Source: Alphaproteobacteria bacterium (GTDB lineage Bacteria > Pseudomonadota > Alphaproteobacteria > Caulobacterales > Caulobacteraceae). Taken from it: a stretch of 64,000 nt of DNA. The stretch covers positions 124,001 to 188,000 of the forward strand of contig JAHJME010000010.1 in NCBI GenBank assembly GCA_018821435.1, in the 5' to 3' direction. Of this stretch, positions 1 to 8,853 are shown in pieces (position 1 is the first letter of the stretch; each line of letters starts with the position of its first letter). Made by a program: the position numbers and the translations under genes. The notes below the pieces were generated by a model. It was not told where the DNA came from. It saw nothing but the letters and a program-made list of their open reading frames with translations, and did not search any database.

Positions 1-1
1 C

Positions 2-673
2 ATGATCGCGCCCGACATGGCGACCATGCTGGCCTTCGTGGTGACCGACGCGGCGATCTCGCCTGGCGCGCTGCAGAACCTCTGCAATCTCTACACCCGC
101 AACACCTTCAACGCGGTGACGGTGGACGGCGACCGGTCCACCAACGACACGCTGCTGTTGTTCGCCACCGGCCAGTCCGGCGCGCCCAGGATCAGCCGCG
201 CGGGCGACAAGCGCCTGGCCGACTTCCGCGACAAGCTGGAAGGCGTGCTGCTGGACCTGGCCCATCAGCTGGTCCGCGACGGCGAGGGCGCGACCAAGTT
301 CATCAAGATCACCGTGACCGGCGCTCAGAGCGCGGCCTCGGCCCGCAAGATCGCCAAGTCGGTGGCCGACAGCCCGCTGGTGAAGACCGCCTTCGCCGGC
401 GAGGACGCCAACTGGGGCCGCATCGTCATGGCCGTGGGCAAGGCCGACGAGCCGGTGGACCGCGACTTCATGAGCGTGAAGTTCGGGCCTCACTGGGCGG
501 CCCAGGACGGCCTGATCGCCTCCAGCTACGATGAGGCCAAGATGAGCGCCTACATGAAGAAGCCGGAGTTGGAGGTCGCCATCGACGTGGGGGTGGGCCG
601 GGCCAGCTCCACCGTCTGGACCTGCGATCTCACCAAGCGGTACGTCGAGATCAATGGGGATTATCGGTCTTAG
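2..673 (+). CDS. argJ: ArgJ, bifunctional ornithine acetyltransferase / N-acetylglutamate synthase (3' part)
   Basis: Arginine biosynthesis enzyme that moves the acetyl group from N-acetylornithine to glutamate and can also make N-acetylglutamate from acetyl-CoA. ArgJ cleaves itself before a conserved Thr; the MATML signature is visible at the start of the window, with the Thr codon at 23-25. The stretch here is therefore essentially the whole beta chain plus a few alpha-chain residues, ending at TAG 671-673. The true start lies to the left of the window, so the ATG at position 2 is internal. The visible body is uninterrupted and of normal length for a beta chain. Confidence 0.93.
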   Translation: MIAPDMATMLAFVVTDAAISPGALQNLCNLYTRNTFNAVTVDGDRSTNDTLLLFATGQSGAPRISRAGDKRLADFRDKLEGVLLDLAHQLVRDGEGATKFIKITVTGAQSAASARKIAKSVADSPLVKTAFAGEDANWGRIVMAVGKADEPVDRDFMSVKFGPHWAAQDGLIASSYDEAKMSAYMKKPELEVAIDVGVGRASSTVWTCDLTKRYVEINGDYRS

Positions 674-703
674 CCTCATCCCCCCATGCGCGAGGATGAG
701 TAG

Positions 704-2605
704 CTAGGGGGTGCGCATCCAAGGCGCCACGCGGTCGGGCGGGGTTCCCAGCCGGTAGTTGGTGAAGCGCTTGTCGAACACCGGGCCGTAAAAGGGGTCG
801 GCGTCCAGCACCGCGCCCCAGCGGTCGCGCATCACGCCGATCTCGCGTTCGAAGCGCGCGACCTTCTCGGGCGCCAGGTCCGAGCCACGGCTGGCGCTTT
901 CGTGGTGGAACAGCGCGGCGTGCGGTGTCCAGACGATGTCGTAGCCGGCGGCGCGCACTTTCAGGCAGAGATCCACGTCGTTGAACGCCACCGCCAGCTG
1001 GTCGGCGTCCATCCCGCCCACCTCGTCATAGACCGCCTTGCGGATCGCCAGGCAGGCGGCGGTCACCGCCGAGACGTTGCGGGCCAGCGCCAGGTGGCCC
1101 TGGTAGCCGGGATGGTTCGAGCCGGCGCCTGCATAGAGATGGCCCGCCACCTTTCGCGCCACGTCGCCGACGCCCAGGACGACGCCCGCGTGCTGCAGGG
1201 TCTTGTCCGGATAGTAGAGCTTGGCCCCCACCGCACCCACGTTGGGGCGCTCGGCCTGGGAGACCATCTCCTTCAGCCAGTCCGGCCCGATCATCGATAT
1301 GTCGTTGTTGAGCAGGATCAGCACCTCGCCCCGGGCCTGGGCGGCGGCGAGGTTGTTCAGCGCCGAGAAGTTGAAGGGGCCGGGGGCGGGGAGGATGCGC
1401 ACGCGGGGGTCGGTCTTCAGGCGTTCGAACAGGGCGTGGGTCGCGGGCTCCTGGCTGCCGTTGTCGACGATCAGCAGCTCCAGCGGCGCGTAGTCGGTCT
1501 TGGCCAGCACGCCCTCGGCGCACTGGGCCACCAAGTCGGCGCGGTCGCGGGTGGGGACGATGAGACTGACCAGCGGCCTGGGCGCCGGGATGGCGCGGCG
1601 GACGCGCAGCCAGCGCTGCGGGCCGGGCGTGACCTCGACGGTCGCGGGCTGGCCGGTGCGGTCCATGTGGTCCTGCACCGCGCGGGCCGCGGCGCTGGCG
1701 CATTCATCGGCGCGGGCGCGGGAGAACGAGCCCTGCTTGCCCTGCCAGCGCCAGTGGTAGAGGACCCACGGAATGTGGCGGATGAGCCTGGCGCGCTCGG
1801 CGGCCCTTAACACCAGGTCGTGGTCCTGGGCCCCATCGAAGCCCTCGCGAACGCCGCCCAGGTCGCTCAGCAGCGCGCGGCGGATGACCGTCAGGTGGTT
1901 CACCGCGTTCACACCCAGCATCAGCTCGGCGTTCCAGTCGGTCTTGTGGTGCGGCTGGGAGCGGACGCCCGTCTCGTCGATCTTGTCCTCGTCAGAGAAG
2001 ATCAGGTCGGCGTCGGGGTGGAGGTCCAGCTCGGCCGCCACCTCGTAGAGCGCGTGCTCGGCCAGCAGGTCGTCGTGGTCGAGGAAGGCGACGAACTCGC
2101 CGGTGGTCAGCGCCAGGGCGGAGTTCGTGGCCGCGGCGATGCCGCCGTTGGCGTCACGTCGCACGATCCTGATGCGGGGGTCCCCGGCCGCCAGATCGGT
2201 CAGGGTCCGCCACGTCGTCTCGCCGGGCGAGCCGTCGTCGGCGATGCAGAGTTCCCAGTGGGGATAGAGCTGGCCCTGGACCGAGGCCACCGCCTCGCGC
2301 AGCAGGCCGGGGTCCGACCGGTACGCGGTCATCGCGACCGAGATCAGGGGACGTTCGGCGAAGCGGTCGATGTGGGCGCGGATGGCGTCGCGGTCGTCGT
2401 CGGTGAGGGTGTCGTAGGCCTGGGTCCAGGCCCGGTATTCGGCGTCGGTCTGGGCCTCGGGACCCACCACGCCGCGCACGAAGCGTTCGCCCCAGCGCGT
2501 CTTGATCAGTTGCAGCGCGATCGCGTGGACCACCGCATGCACGGGCGGCCAGCGGCGGACGACGCGTAGGGCGGAAGCTGCGGTGGCGCGGAACGACGTC
2601 GGCAT
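704..2605 (-). CDS. Two-domain family 2 glycosyltransferase
   Basis: A 633-residue protein with two GT-A type glycosyltransferase 2 domains. The first starts near residue 87 with an IADDGS nucleotide-binding strand (121-126) and a DHDD metal-binding motif (176-179). The second starts near 345 with IVDNGS (379-384) and a later LLNND motif. Such tandem GT2 proteins usually build rhamnan, O-antigen or capsule chains at the cytoplasmic face of the inner membrane. Acceptor and sugar cannot be read from sequence. No membrane segment is evident. It ends 30 bp from argJ, convergent with it, and lies downstream of the DEAD-box helicase gene. Confidence 0.85.
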   Translation of the reverse strand: MPTSFRATAASALRVVRRWPPVHAVVHAIALQLIKTRWGERFVRGVVGPEAQTDAEYRAWTQAYDTLTDDDRDAIRAHIDRFAERPLISVAMTAYRSDPGLLREAVASVQGQLYPHWELCIADDGSPGETTWRTLTDLAAGDPRIRIVRRDANGGIAAATNSALALTTGEFVAFLDHDDLLAEHALYEVAAELDLHPDADLIFSDEDKIDETGVRSQPHHKTDWNAELMLGVNAVNHLTVIRRALLSDLGGVREGFDGAQDHDLVLRAAERARLIRHIPWVLYHWRWQGKQGSFSRARADECASAAARAVQDHMDRTGQPATVEVTPGPQRWLRVRRAIPAPRPLVSLIVPTRDRADLVAQCAEGVLAKTDYAPLELLIVDNGSQEPATHALFERLKTDPRVRILPAPGPFNFSALNNLAAAQARGEVLILLNNDISMIGPDWLKEMVSQAERPNVGAVGAKLYYPDKTLQHAGVVLGVGDVARKVAGHLYAGAGSNHPGYQGHLALARNVSAVTAACLAIRKAVYDEVGGMDADQLAVAFNDVDLCLKVRAAGYDIVWTPHAALFHHESASRGSDLAPEKVARFEREIGVMRDRWGAVLDADPFYGPVFDKRFTNYRLGTPPDRVAPWMRTP

Positions 2606-2659
2606 GGCTCGCTAAGGGCAGGGCGGGCGACGTGCGCCCGCCCCGTCCATAGTCGGGCT

Positions 2660-4165
2660 CTAGCGGTTCGACCAGACGCCGGTCGGGCGCGGCGCGGAAC
2701 TGCCGCCGCCGCTGCGGCCTGCGCCGCCACCACCGCCACCGGCGGCGCCGCTACGGCCGCGATTGCCGCCACGGCTCGGGCCCTTGAAGGCGGGCTTGTC
2801 GCCGGCGGCGCGCAGGGGCGCGCCTTCGCCGCGTCCGCCCTCACCCCGGCCGCCGCCATTGCCGCCGCCGCTGTGATTGCGGTTGCGCTTGGGGGCGTGC
2901 TGGCCACGGTGCGGTTGCGAACCGCGCGTGTCCGGCCGTTCGGCCTTGCCGCCGACGTCGGGCTGAGCCGCGGTGACCGCGCCCAGGTGCTTGTCGTTGC
3001 GGCGGTCGAACGAGGGGATCCGCTGGCGCGTCACCTTCTCGATATCCTTCAGCAGGGTGCGTTCGTCGTCGGCGCAGAACGCCACGGCAGAACCGTCCGC
3101 GCCGGCCCGGGCCGTACGGCCGATCCGGTGGACGTAGCTTTCCGGCACGTTGGGCAGTTCGTACTGCACGACGTGGGTGACGGCGTCGACGTCGATGCCG
3201 CGGGCGGCGATGTCGGTGGCCACCAGGGCGCGGACCTTGCCGGCCTTGAACTCGGCCAAGGCGCGCTCGCGCTGGCCTTGGCTCTTGTCGCCGTGGATCG
3301 AGGCGGCGTCGATGCCGGCCTGTTCCAGGCCACGGGCCACGCGGTCGGCGCCGCGCTTGGTGCGGGTGAAGACGATGACCCGCTTGAAGCCCGCGTCATC
3401 GAAGAGCTCGCCCAGCAGGGCGCGCTTGCGCGATTGCTCGACGAACAGGACGCGCTGGTTGACGCGGTCGACCGTGGTCGCCTGCGGGGTCACTGAGACC
3501 TTGAGCGGGTTGGGGTTGAGGATCTCGCCCGACAGCTTCTCGATCTCGCTGGGCATGGTGGCCGAGAAGAACAGGTTCTGGCGCGGCTTCTTCGGCAGGA
3601 ATTTCACGATCTTCCGGATCGGGACGATGAAGCCCATGTCCAGCATCTGATCGGCTTCGTCGAGGACCAGGATCTCGACGCCGTCGAGGGTGATCGACTT
3701 CTCGCCAAGGTGGTCCAGCAGGCGGCCGGGGGTGGCCACCAGTACGTCGACGCCGCCCGCCATGGCGCGCATCTGGCCGCCGTACTTCACGCCGCCGAAG
3801 ACGACGGCGACGGAGACGCCCATGTGCTTGCCATAGGCCTTGAAGCTCTCGCCGATCTGGGTGGCGAGTTCGCGGGTGGGGGCCAGGACCAGCACCCGGG
3901 CGCTGCGCCGGGTAAGGGTGACCTTGTTCTCCGCCAGGCGATGCAGGATCGGCAGGGCGAAGGCGGCGGTCTTGCCGGTGCCGGTCTGGGCGATGCCCAA
4001 CAGGTCGCGGCCGGTCATGACGCCGGGGATGGCCTGCGCCTGGATCGGCGTGGGCGTGGTGTAGCCTTCGTCGGCCAGCGCTTTGAGCAGCGGCTTGGCC
4101 AGGCCAAGGTCAGTAAATTGGGTCAAGGGAAAGTCTTTCGCGTATGCGCCGAACACGACCTTCAC
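2660..4165 (-). CDS. DEAD-box ATP-dependent RNA helicase, RhlE-like
   Basis: RNA helicase probably acting in ribosome assembly or RNA turnover. Counting from the GTG at 4165, the Q-motif region is followed by motif I (AQTGTGKT, about 59-66), DEAD at 169-172, SAT at 201-203 and HRIGRTARAG near 345. The tail from about residue 400 is rich in Gly, Arg and Asn, an RNA-binding low-complexity extension common in RhlE-type proteins. The start is uncertain: GTG 4165 has GGAAG upstream, but a TTG at 4126 gives the usual N-terminus MTQFTDLGL and may be the real start. The gene is followed on the same strand by the glycosyltransferase. Confidence 0.92.
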   Translation of the reverse strand: MKVVFGAYAKDFPLTQFTDLGLAKPLLKALADEGYTTPTPIQAQAIPGVMTGRDLLGIAQTGTGKTAAFALPILHRLAENKVTLTRRSARVLVLAPTRELATQIGESFKAYGKHMGVSVAVVFGGVKYGGQMRAMAGGVDVLVATPGRLLDHLGEKSITLDGVEILVLDEADQMLDMGFIVPIRKIVKFLPKKPRQNLFFSATMPSEIEKLSGEILNPNPLKVSVTPQATTVDRVNQRVLFVEQSRKRALLGELFDDAGFKRVIVFTRTKRGADRVARGLEQAGIDAASIHGDKSQGQRERALAEFKAGKVRALVATDIAARGIDVDAVTHVVQYELPNVPESYVHRIGRTARAGADGSAVAFCADDERTLLKDIEKVTRQRIPSFDRRNDKHLGAVTAAQPDVGGKAERPDTRGSQPHRGQHAPKRNRNHSGGGNGGGRGEGGRGEGAPLRAAGDKPAFKGPSRGGNRGRSGAAGGGGGGAGRSGGGSSAPRPTGVWSNR

Positions 4166-4445
4166 GGGTCTTCCGTGGGTCGCCTGGCGCCGGTCTTTGG
4201 AGAAGCGCCCCGCGTGATGGGCGCGTCGGGTGAGAAAACCTCACGGCGCTCGACAGGCTGAGCCCCCAAGGAGGCCCCACGCGGCTGGAACGCAGATCGC
4301 ACTCCGAAGAGCGCAGGCCGCACATCGGGGTTTAGCGTCGGGAAGTCAACCCACGGGGGCCGAATACGCCCGGCAGTTGCCTTTTGGCCGCAGGGCATGG
4401 GAAGCAGCCGGGCGTGGCGATTCCGCCGCATGGGCGAGGTGTGGC
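4166..4445. other. Divergent intergenic region, helicase / serine hydrolase
   Basis: About 280 bp between divergent genes. It holds a short perfect hairpin (GTGAG-N5-CTCAC, about 4229-4243) inside what would be the helicase 5' leader, and otherwise GC-rich sequence with no recognisable promoter. Open frames here are extensions of the neighbouring genes. Confidence 0.4.
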
Positions 4446-5660
4446 ATGCGGTTCTTGACGGGCATCATCGCGGCGGCCTGGGCTCTCGCGGCCGGCGCGC
4501 ACGCGGCGCCCTCGGCGACGGACCTCGCCGCCATCGCCGCTGTCGAGAGCCGCCTGACGCCAACCGGCGCGGCCGACGGCAAGCCCTTGGCCGCGCGGAT
4601 GGCGGAGCTGAAGGTTCCCGGCGTCAGCATCGCTTTCATCGAGGATGGCAAGGTCAAGTGGACTCGGTCGTATGGCGTGTCGGACGCCGCCGACGGCCGG
4701 CCGGTGACGCCCGACACGCTGTTCCAGGCCGCCTCGATGAGCAAGGCGGTGGCCGCCGCCGCCCTGAAACTGGTCGACCAGGGCCGCCTCGATCTCGATG
4801 GCGACGTGAACCCCCGGCTGAAGATCTGGCAGGTCCCGCCCAGCGCCTACACGACCGTCGAAAAGGTGACGCTGCGCCGGCTGCTCAGCCATAGCGCCGG
4901 CCTGACGGTCAGCGGTTTCCCCGGCTACGTCCCGGGCAAGCCGGTCCCCACCGACGTGCAGATCCTGGACGGCCAGCCGCCGGCCAATACGCCGGCCGTC
5001 CGCGCCTTCGAGCGGCCGGGCCAGGGGTACGCCTATTCCGGCGGCGGCTACACGGTCGCGCAGCTGCTCATGACCGAGGCCGGCGGCCAGCCGTTTCCGG
5101 CCTTGCTCGACCGGCTGGTGCTGCGGCCCGCCGGCATGCGCAGCTCCACCTTCGTTCAGCCCCTGCCGCAAGCCCTGGTCCGCAAGGCCGCCAGCGGCCA
5201 CAACGCCAAGGGCGACGTGATCCCCGGCCAGCGCAACACCTATCCGGAATATGCGGCGGCGGGTCTCTGGACCACGCCGTCCGACTATGGTCGCTTCCTG
5301 ATCGCGCTGCAGAACGCCTATGCGGGCCTGCCGCGCGCGATCCTGCGCCAGCCCACCGCCCAGGCCATGCTGACGCCCGTGCTCAGCGGCTACGCCCTGG
5401 GCATGGTGATCGAACCCCGCGGCGCCCGCGTGGCGATCCAGCACGGCGGCAGCAACGCAGGCTTCCAGTGCCAGTCCTTTGCCTTCCTTGATGGCTCGCG
5501 CCAGGGGGTGGTGGTGATGACGAACGGCGATGCCGGCGGGCGGGTCGCCCGCGAGGTGCTGGGCGCCTTGCAGGTCGCCTACGGCTGGGGCGAGGCGGGG
5601 CCACCGCCCGAAGGCTCGGGCCGCCGGGCGCCCTTCACCCCTCCGGCGGCAGCTCAATGA
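4446..5660 (+). CDS. Secreted serine hydrolase, class C beta-lactamase family
   Basis: A 404-residue penicillin-binding-protein-like hydrolase (beta-lactamase / D-aminopeptidase / esterase superfamily). ATG 4446 is chosen because it has GAGG six bases upstream and begins a clear signal peptide; upstream in-frame ATGs lack both. The catalytic SxxK is S97-M-S-K100, the tyrosine motif YSG lies at about 197-199, and HGG at 333-335 replaces the KTG box. The enzyme should be periplasmic. Substrate is unknown, and most members with HGG are esterases or peptidases rather than resistance enzymes. Its stop overlaps the start of the Nudix gene (ATGA), so the two are translationally coupled. Confidence 0.85.
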   Translation: MRFLTGIIAAAWALAAGAHAAPSATDLAAIAAVESRLTPTGAADGKPLAARMAELKVPGVSIAFIEDGKVKWTRSYGVSDAADGRPVTPDTLFQAASMSKAVAAAALKLVDQGRLDLDGDVNPRLKIWQVPPSAYTTVEKVTLRRLLSHSAGLTVSGFPGYVPGKPVPTDVQILDGQPPANTPAVRAFERPGQGYAYSGGGYTVAQLLMTEAGGQPFPALLDRLVLRPAGMRSSTFVQPLPQALVRKAASGHNAKGDVIPGQRNTYPEYAAAGLWTTPSDYGRFLIALQNAYAGLPRAILRQPTAQAMLTPVLSGYALGMVIEPRGARVAIQHGGSNAGFQCQSFAFLDGSRQGVVVMTNGDAGGRVAREVLGALQVAYGWGEAGPPPEGSGRRAPFTPPAAAQ

Positions 5661-6064
5661 CCGAAAAACGCATGCTCCTGGTCGCCGCGGCGGCCCTTGT
5701 CGACGTGGATGGCCGCGTGCTGATCTGCCAGCGGCCCGAGGGCAAGCAGCTGGCCGGTCTCTGGGAGTTTCCCGGCGGCAAAGTCGAGGCCGGCGAGACG
5801 CCCGAGGCCTGCCTGATCCGCGAGCTGGAGGAGGAACTGGGCATCGCGGTCAGCCACGCCTGCCTGGCGCCCTTCGTCTTCGCCAGCCACGATTACGAGG
5901 ATTTCCACCTGCTGATGCCGCTCTATCTGGTGCGGCGCTGGGAGGGGACGGTGACCAACCGCGAGCACAAGGCCATGGCCTGGGTCCGCCCCATCGACAT
6001 GGACACCTATCCGATGCCGCCGGCCGACGCGCCGCTGGTGGCCTGGCTGCGGGATCTGGTCTGA
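5657..6064 (+). CDS. mutT: MutT-type Nudix hydrolase (8-oxo-dGTP diphosphatase)
   Basis: A 135-residue Nudix enzyme that probably removes 8-oxo-dGTP from the nucleotide pool. The complete Nudix box GX5EX7REUXEEXGU runs from G41 to I63 (E47, R55, E56, E59, E60, G62). The preceding GLWEFPGG segment is typical of true MutT proteins rather than general Nudix enzymes. The start overlaps the upstream serine hydrolase (ATGA), and its stop overlaps the next gene (TGATG), so three unrelated functions are packed in one operon. Length is normal for MutT. Confidence 0.92.
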   Translation: MTEKRMLLVAAAALVDVDGRVLICQRPEGKQLAGLWEFPGGKVEAGETPEACLIRELEEELGIAVSHACLAPFVFASHDYEDFHLLMPLYLVRRWEGTVTNREHKAMAWVRPIDMDTYPMPPADAPLVAWLRDLV

Positions 6065-7071
6065 TGTGGCGCGCCATCGTCTTCAGCCTGGCCGTCGCCC
6101 TGCCGTGCGCCGCCCAAGCGGCCTGGACGCCGCTGGCGGTCCCCAAGGCCGAGGCGACCCTGCGCGCCGTGGGCGTGACGGGGCCGAACCGGTTCCAGGT
6201 CTCGGGCTCCAAGGGGACCTACGCGGTCACCGAGGACGGCGGGAAGACCTGGCGCATGGCGGCCCCACCCGGTGGCGAGGCGCTGGATTTCCGAGGGCTG
6301 GCGGCGCTGGACGCCAAGACGACGATCCTGACCAGCGCCGGCGACGGCCCGGCCGGCCAGGCGAAGATCTTCCGCACCGGTGACGGCGGCCGCACCTGGT
6401 CGCTGGTCTATGAAACACGCCTGCCGGGCAGCTTCCTCGACGCCGTCGCCTTCCGGGACACCAAGCGGGGGTTCGTCCTGGGCGATCCGATCGACGGGCG
6501 CTGGTTCTTGTTGAAGACAGGGGATGGCGGCAAGACCTGGGCCCGCGCCGAGGGGCCGCCGGTCCAGCCGGGCGAGGCCGCGTTCGCCGCCAGCAACTCG
6601 GCGCTGTTCCTGGGACCCCGCCGCGAGATCTGGATCGTGTCGGGCGGCCTGGCCAAGGGCCGCGTCCACTGGTCCGCCGACGACGGCAAGACGTGGGCGG
6701 TGCGCGAGGTCGGTCTGGCGGCGGGTCCCACGGCGGGCCTGTTCGGCGGCCTGGCGCTGGGTCGCGGCCAGGCGTTGGTCGTGGGCGGCGACTACAAGGA
6801 CGAGCTACTCAGCGCGGCCTCGATCGCCATCGGCGGCGCATCGGGCTGGCGTCTGCCGCTGCACCTGGGAACCCCCAGGCTGCTGGAAGGCGTCGGCCGT
6901 CTCGACGCCCACACCCTCATCGCCGTCGGGCCGCGCGGAACGTCGCGCAGCGTCGACAACGGCGCGACCTGGCGCGAGCTCGACCAGGACGCGTTCCACG
7001 CCATCGCCTGCCGGGCGGGGACCTGCGTCGCCGCCGGTGGCAAGGGGCGCGTGGGCGTCTGGGCGCCTTAG
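6064..7071 (+). CDS. Secreted Asp-box (BNR) repeat beta-propeller protein
   Basis: A 335-residue exported protein starting with a signal peptide. Five Asp-box motifs (S/T-x-D-x-G-x-T-W) are visible at about residues 56-63, 105-112, 152-159, 204-211 and 296-303, evenly placed as in BNR/sialidase-type or Ycf48-like propellers. No sialidase catalytic residues were recognised, so it is more likely a binding or scaffold protein in the periplasm. It is often annotated as an oxidoreductase in relatives; the sequence gives no support for that. The ATG shares a base with the mutT stop. It ends convergent with, and overlapping by four bases, the lipoprotein gene. Confidence 0.82.
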   Translation: MWRAIVFSLAVALPCAAQAAWTPLAVPKAEATLRAVGVTGPNRFQVSGSKGTYAVTEDGGKTWRMAAPPGGEALDFRGLAALDAKTTILTSAGDGPAGQAKIFRTGDGGRTWSLVYETRLPGSFLDAVAFRDTKRGFVLGDPIDGRWFLLKTGDGGKTWARAEGPPVQPGEAAFAASNSALFLGPRREIWIVSGGLAKGRVHWSADDGKTWAVREVGLAAGPTAGLFGGLALGRGQALVVGGDYKDELLSAASIAIGGASGWRLPLHLGTPRLLEGVGRLDAHTLIAVGPRGTSRSVDNGATWRELDQDAFHAIACRAGTCVAAGGKGRVGVWAP

Positions 7072-7964
7072 TCCAGGCTGGCCCGCCGGATCTTCGCGGG
7101 CTTGGTGGCGTCCACCACGCACTGGCCGGGGTCGCTCATGGCGTGGACGCCCAGGCAGTAGATGTCTTCGTAGTGGGTTCCGGCCGCCGCCAGGCACTGG
7201 TGATAGTTGAGCTTGGCCAGGCGCAGGCACTGGCCGGCCTTGGGCTCGCTCAGCAGCGCGCGGCCCGCGCCGTCCTGGCCCAGCACGGTCAGCGCCGCCA
7301 GGGCCACGCCCCGCGCCACCACCGGGCTGGTCCCGCCCTTGCGGCCGCCCTCGGAGATCGCCGCCGTCAGCCGGGCGCGATCCGCCGCCTCGGGCCGATA
7401 GCCCGCCGCCTGCTTCACCGCCGCCAGCCGCTGCGGGCCGTTGGTCAGGCGCGCCCGCGACCAGGCCTGATGCTGCACGCTGTAGGAGGCCTTCTTCACC
7501 CGCGCCCCGGCGTCGGCCAGCGCCTCGCCCCGACGCGCCAGGGCGGCGTTGGCGCGGGCGGCGGCGGCGGATGCGCCGGGCAGGTCCATCGCCGCGTTGG
7601 GGTCGGTCGGAAGCTGGCGCGACATCGCCCGGCCCTTGGCCCGCACGCCCGTCACGAACGACGGCTCCTGCAGGGCAGCCAGCGCGGCGTAGGCGATCAT
7701 GCCGGCCTCCAGCTCCTTCGGCTCGTAGCCGGCGGCGGTGCGCAGGCGTTCGTCGATCTCGCCCGGCCCCGAGAACGAGGCGTCGATGGCGGTGGCCTTG
7801 CGCGTATAGGCCTCGAAGGCGCTGGCCCGACCGGTCAGCGCGGCGCCCACGCCGACGTAAGGCCCCTTCTTCTGCGGCTTCGACGGCGTTGAGCTTGTGG
7901 TGGCGCAACCCGCCAGCGCCACGGTGGCGGCCAGAGCCAGAAGCTTGAGTTTATTCACGATCAT
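7068..7964 (-). CDS. Putative lipoprotein, unknown function
   Basis: A 298-residue protein. ATG 7964 is preferred because it begins a lipoprotein signal peptide with the lipobox LAGC about 20 residues in; a longer frame upstream gives an Arg/Ser-rich segment unlike a signal. The mature part is Ala-rich and mostly helical, with four Cys in the last 80 residues (QCLRL, YHQCL, YCLG, GQCVV) that could form disulfides in the periplasm. No family was recognised. It stands alone between convergent and co-oriented neighbours. Confidence 0.72.
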   Translation of the reverse strand: MIVNKLKLLALAATVALAGCATTSSTPSKPQKKGPYVGVGAALTGRASAFEAYTRKATAIDASFSGPGEIDERLRTAAGYEPKELEAGMIAYAALAALQEPSFVTGVRAKGRAMSRQLPTDPNAAMDLPGASAAAARANAALARRGEALADAGARVKKASYSVQHQAWSRARLTNGPQRLAAVKQAAGYRPEAADRARLTAAISEGGRKGGTSPVVARGVALAALTVLGQDGAGRALLSEPKAGQCLRLAKLNYHQCLAAAGTHYEDIYCLGVHAMSDPGQCVVDATKPAKIRRASLD

Positions 7965-8025
7965 CCGGACCCCCGCGGTGAGGAGCCCCCCGCGCCAGTG
8001 TCGCGTCCGGATGGTTGACGAAACC

Positions 8026-8853
8026 TTACCCGGCGACCGGTATCGGCGGCGCCCAACCGGTGACGGTGAGGATTTCGAAGGTCGCGGGGATACGGCCGTC
8101 CTCGCCGCCGAAGCGTTCGGCATACAGCTGGAACGTCCGCTCCAGCAGCTTGCGGGTCAGGGGCTTGGGGTGGCGGTCGGCCAGCACGCCGGTCTCGCCC
8201 ATCTGGCGCAGGTCGGAGATCAGCTTCAGGGGGTGTTCGTAGCGGACGGTGACGGTGTCGACATCGCTGACCGCCTGCACGAAGCCGGCGCGTTGCAGCA
8301 GGTTGGCCGCATCCTGGGCGTCGGCGAAGGGCGAGACGCGGCTGCCCGCGCCGCCCAGGATCTCGCTCTCCGCGGCCACCAGCGACTGGCGAAGCTCGGT
8401 CAAGGTCACGCCGCCCAGGAACGCGCCGATGAACAGGCCGTCGGGCTTCAGCGCCCGGCGAACCTGGATCAGTGCGCCGACCACGTCGTTGGTCCAGTGC
8501 AGGCCCAGCGTCGAGACGATCAGGTCCAGGCTGGCGTCGGCGAAGGGCAGGCGCTCCTCGTCGGCCACGACCCGCAGGCCGGTCCGACCGGCCAGCATCG
8601 CATGCGAGAGGTCCGCCTCGATCAGCGTCTCGACCTTACCCGGCGCCTCGTCGGCCAGGGCCTGGGCGAACGCGCCGCCCCGCGCGGAGAGGTCGACGGC
8701 CAGCGGAAAGTTGCGCAGGATGGGATCCAGGCGCCCGGCTACGTCATAGGCGGCCCGGCGCTGCAGGAAGTCCGCGTTCGTATAGCCCCGCGCCGCCCGG
8801 TCCAGGCGCTTGCGGTGCAGGAGGCGGTCGAAGAGGCGAGGGGGCGCGGGCAT
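8026..8853 (-). CDS. SAM-dependent methyltransferase, BioC/NDUFAF5-like
   Basis: A 275-residue class I methyltransferase from ATG 8853. The N-terminus LFDRLLHRKRLDRAA is the pattern seen in alphaproteobacterial relatives of the complex I assembly factor NDUFAF5, followed by a degenerate SAM-binding strand (VDLSARGG), an acidic EADLS and the LHWTNDV segment. A role as a malonyl-ACP methyltransferase or an arginine hydroxylase-like assembly factor is inference. The ATG overlaps the divergent comF ATG in a CATG palindrome. An upstream alternative ATG at 8928 exists with a better SD (GGGA), but gives 25 extra residues not expected in the family. Confidence 0.8.
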   Translation of the reverse strand: MPAPPRLFDRLLHRKRLDRAARGYTNADFLQRRAAYDVAGRLDPILRNFPLAVDLSARGGAFAQALADEAPGKVETLIEADLSHAMLAGRTGLRVVADEERLPFADASLDLIVSTLGLHWTNDVVGALIQVRRALKPDGLFIGAFLGGVTLTELRQSLVAAESEILGGAGSRVSPFADAQDAANLLQRAGFVQAVSDVDTVTVRYEHPLKLISDLRQMGETGVLADRHPKPLTRKLLERTFQLYAERFGGEDGRIPATFEILTVTGWAPPIPVAG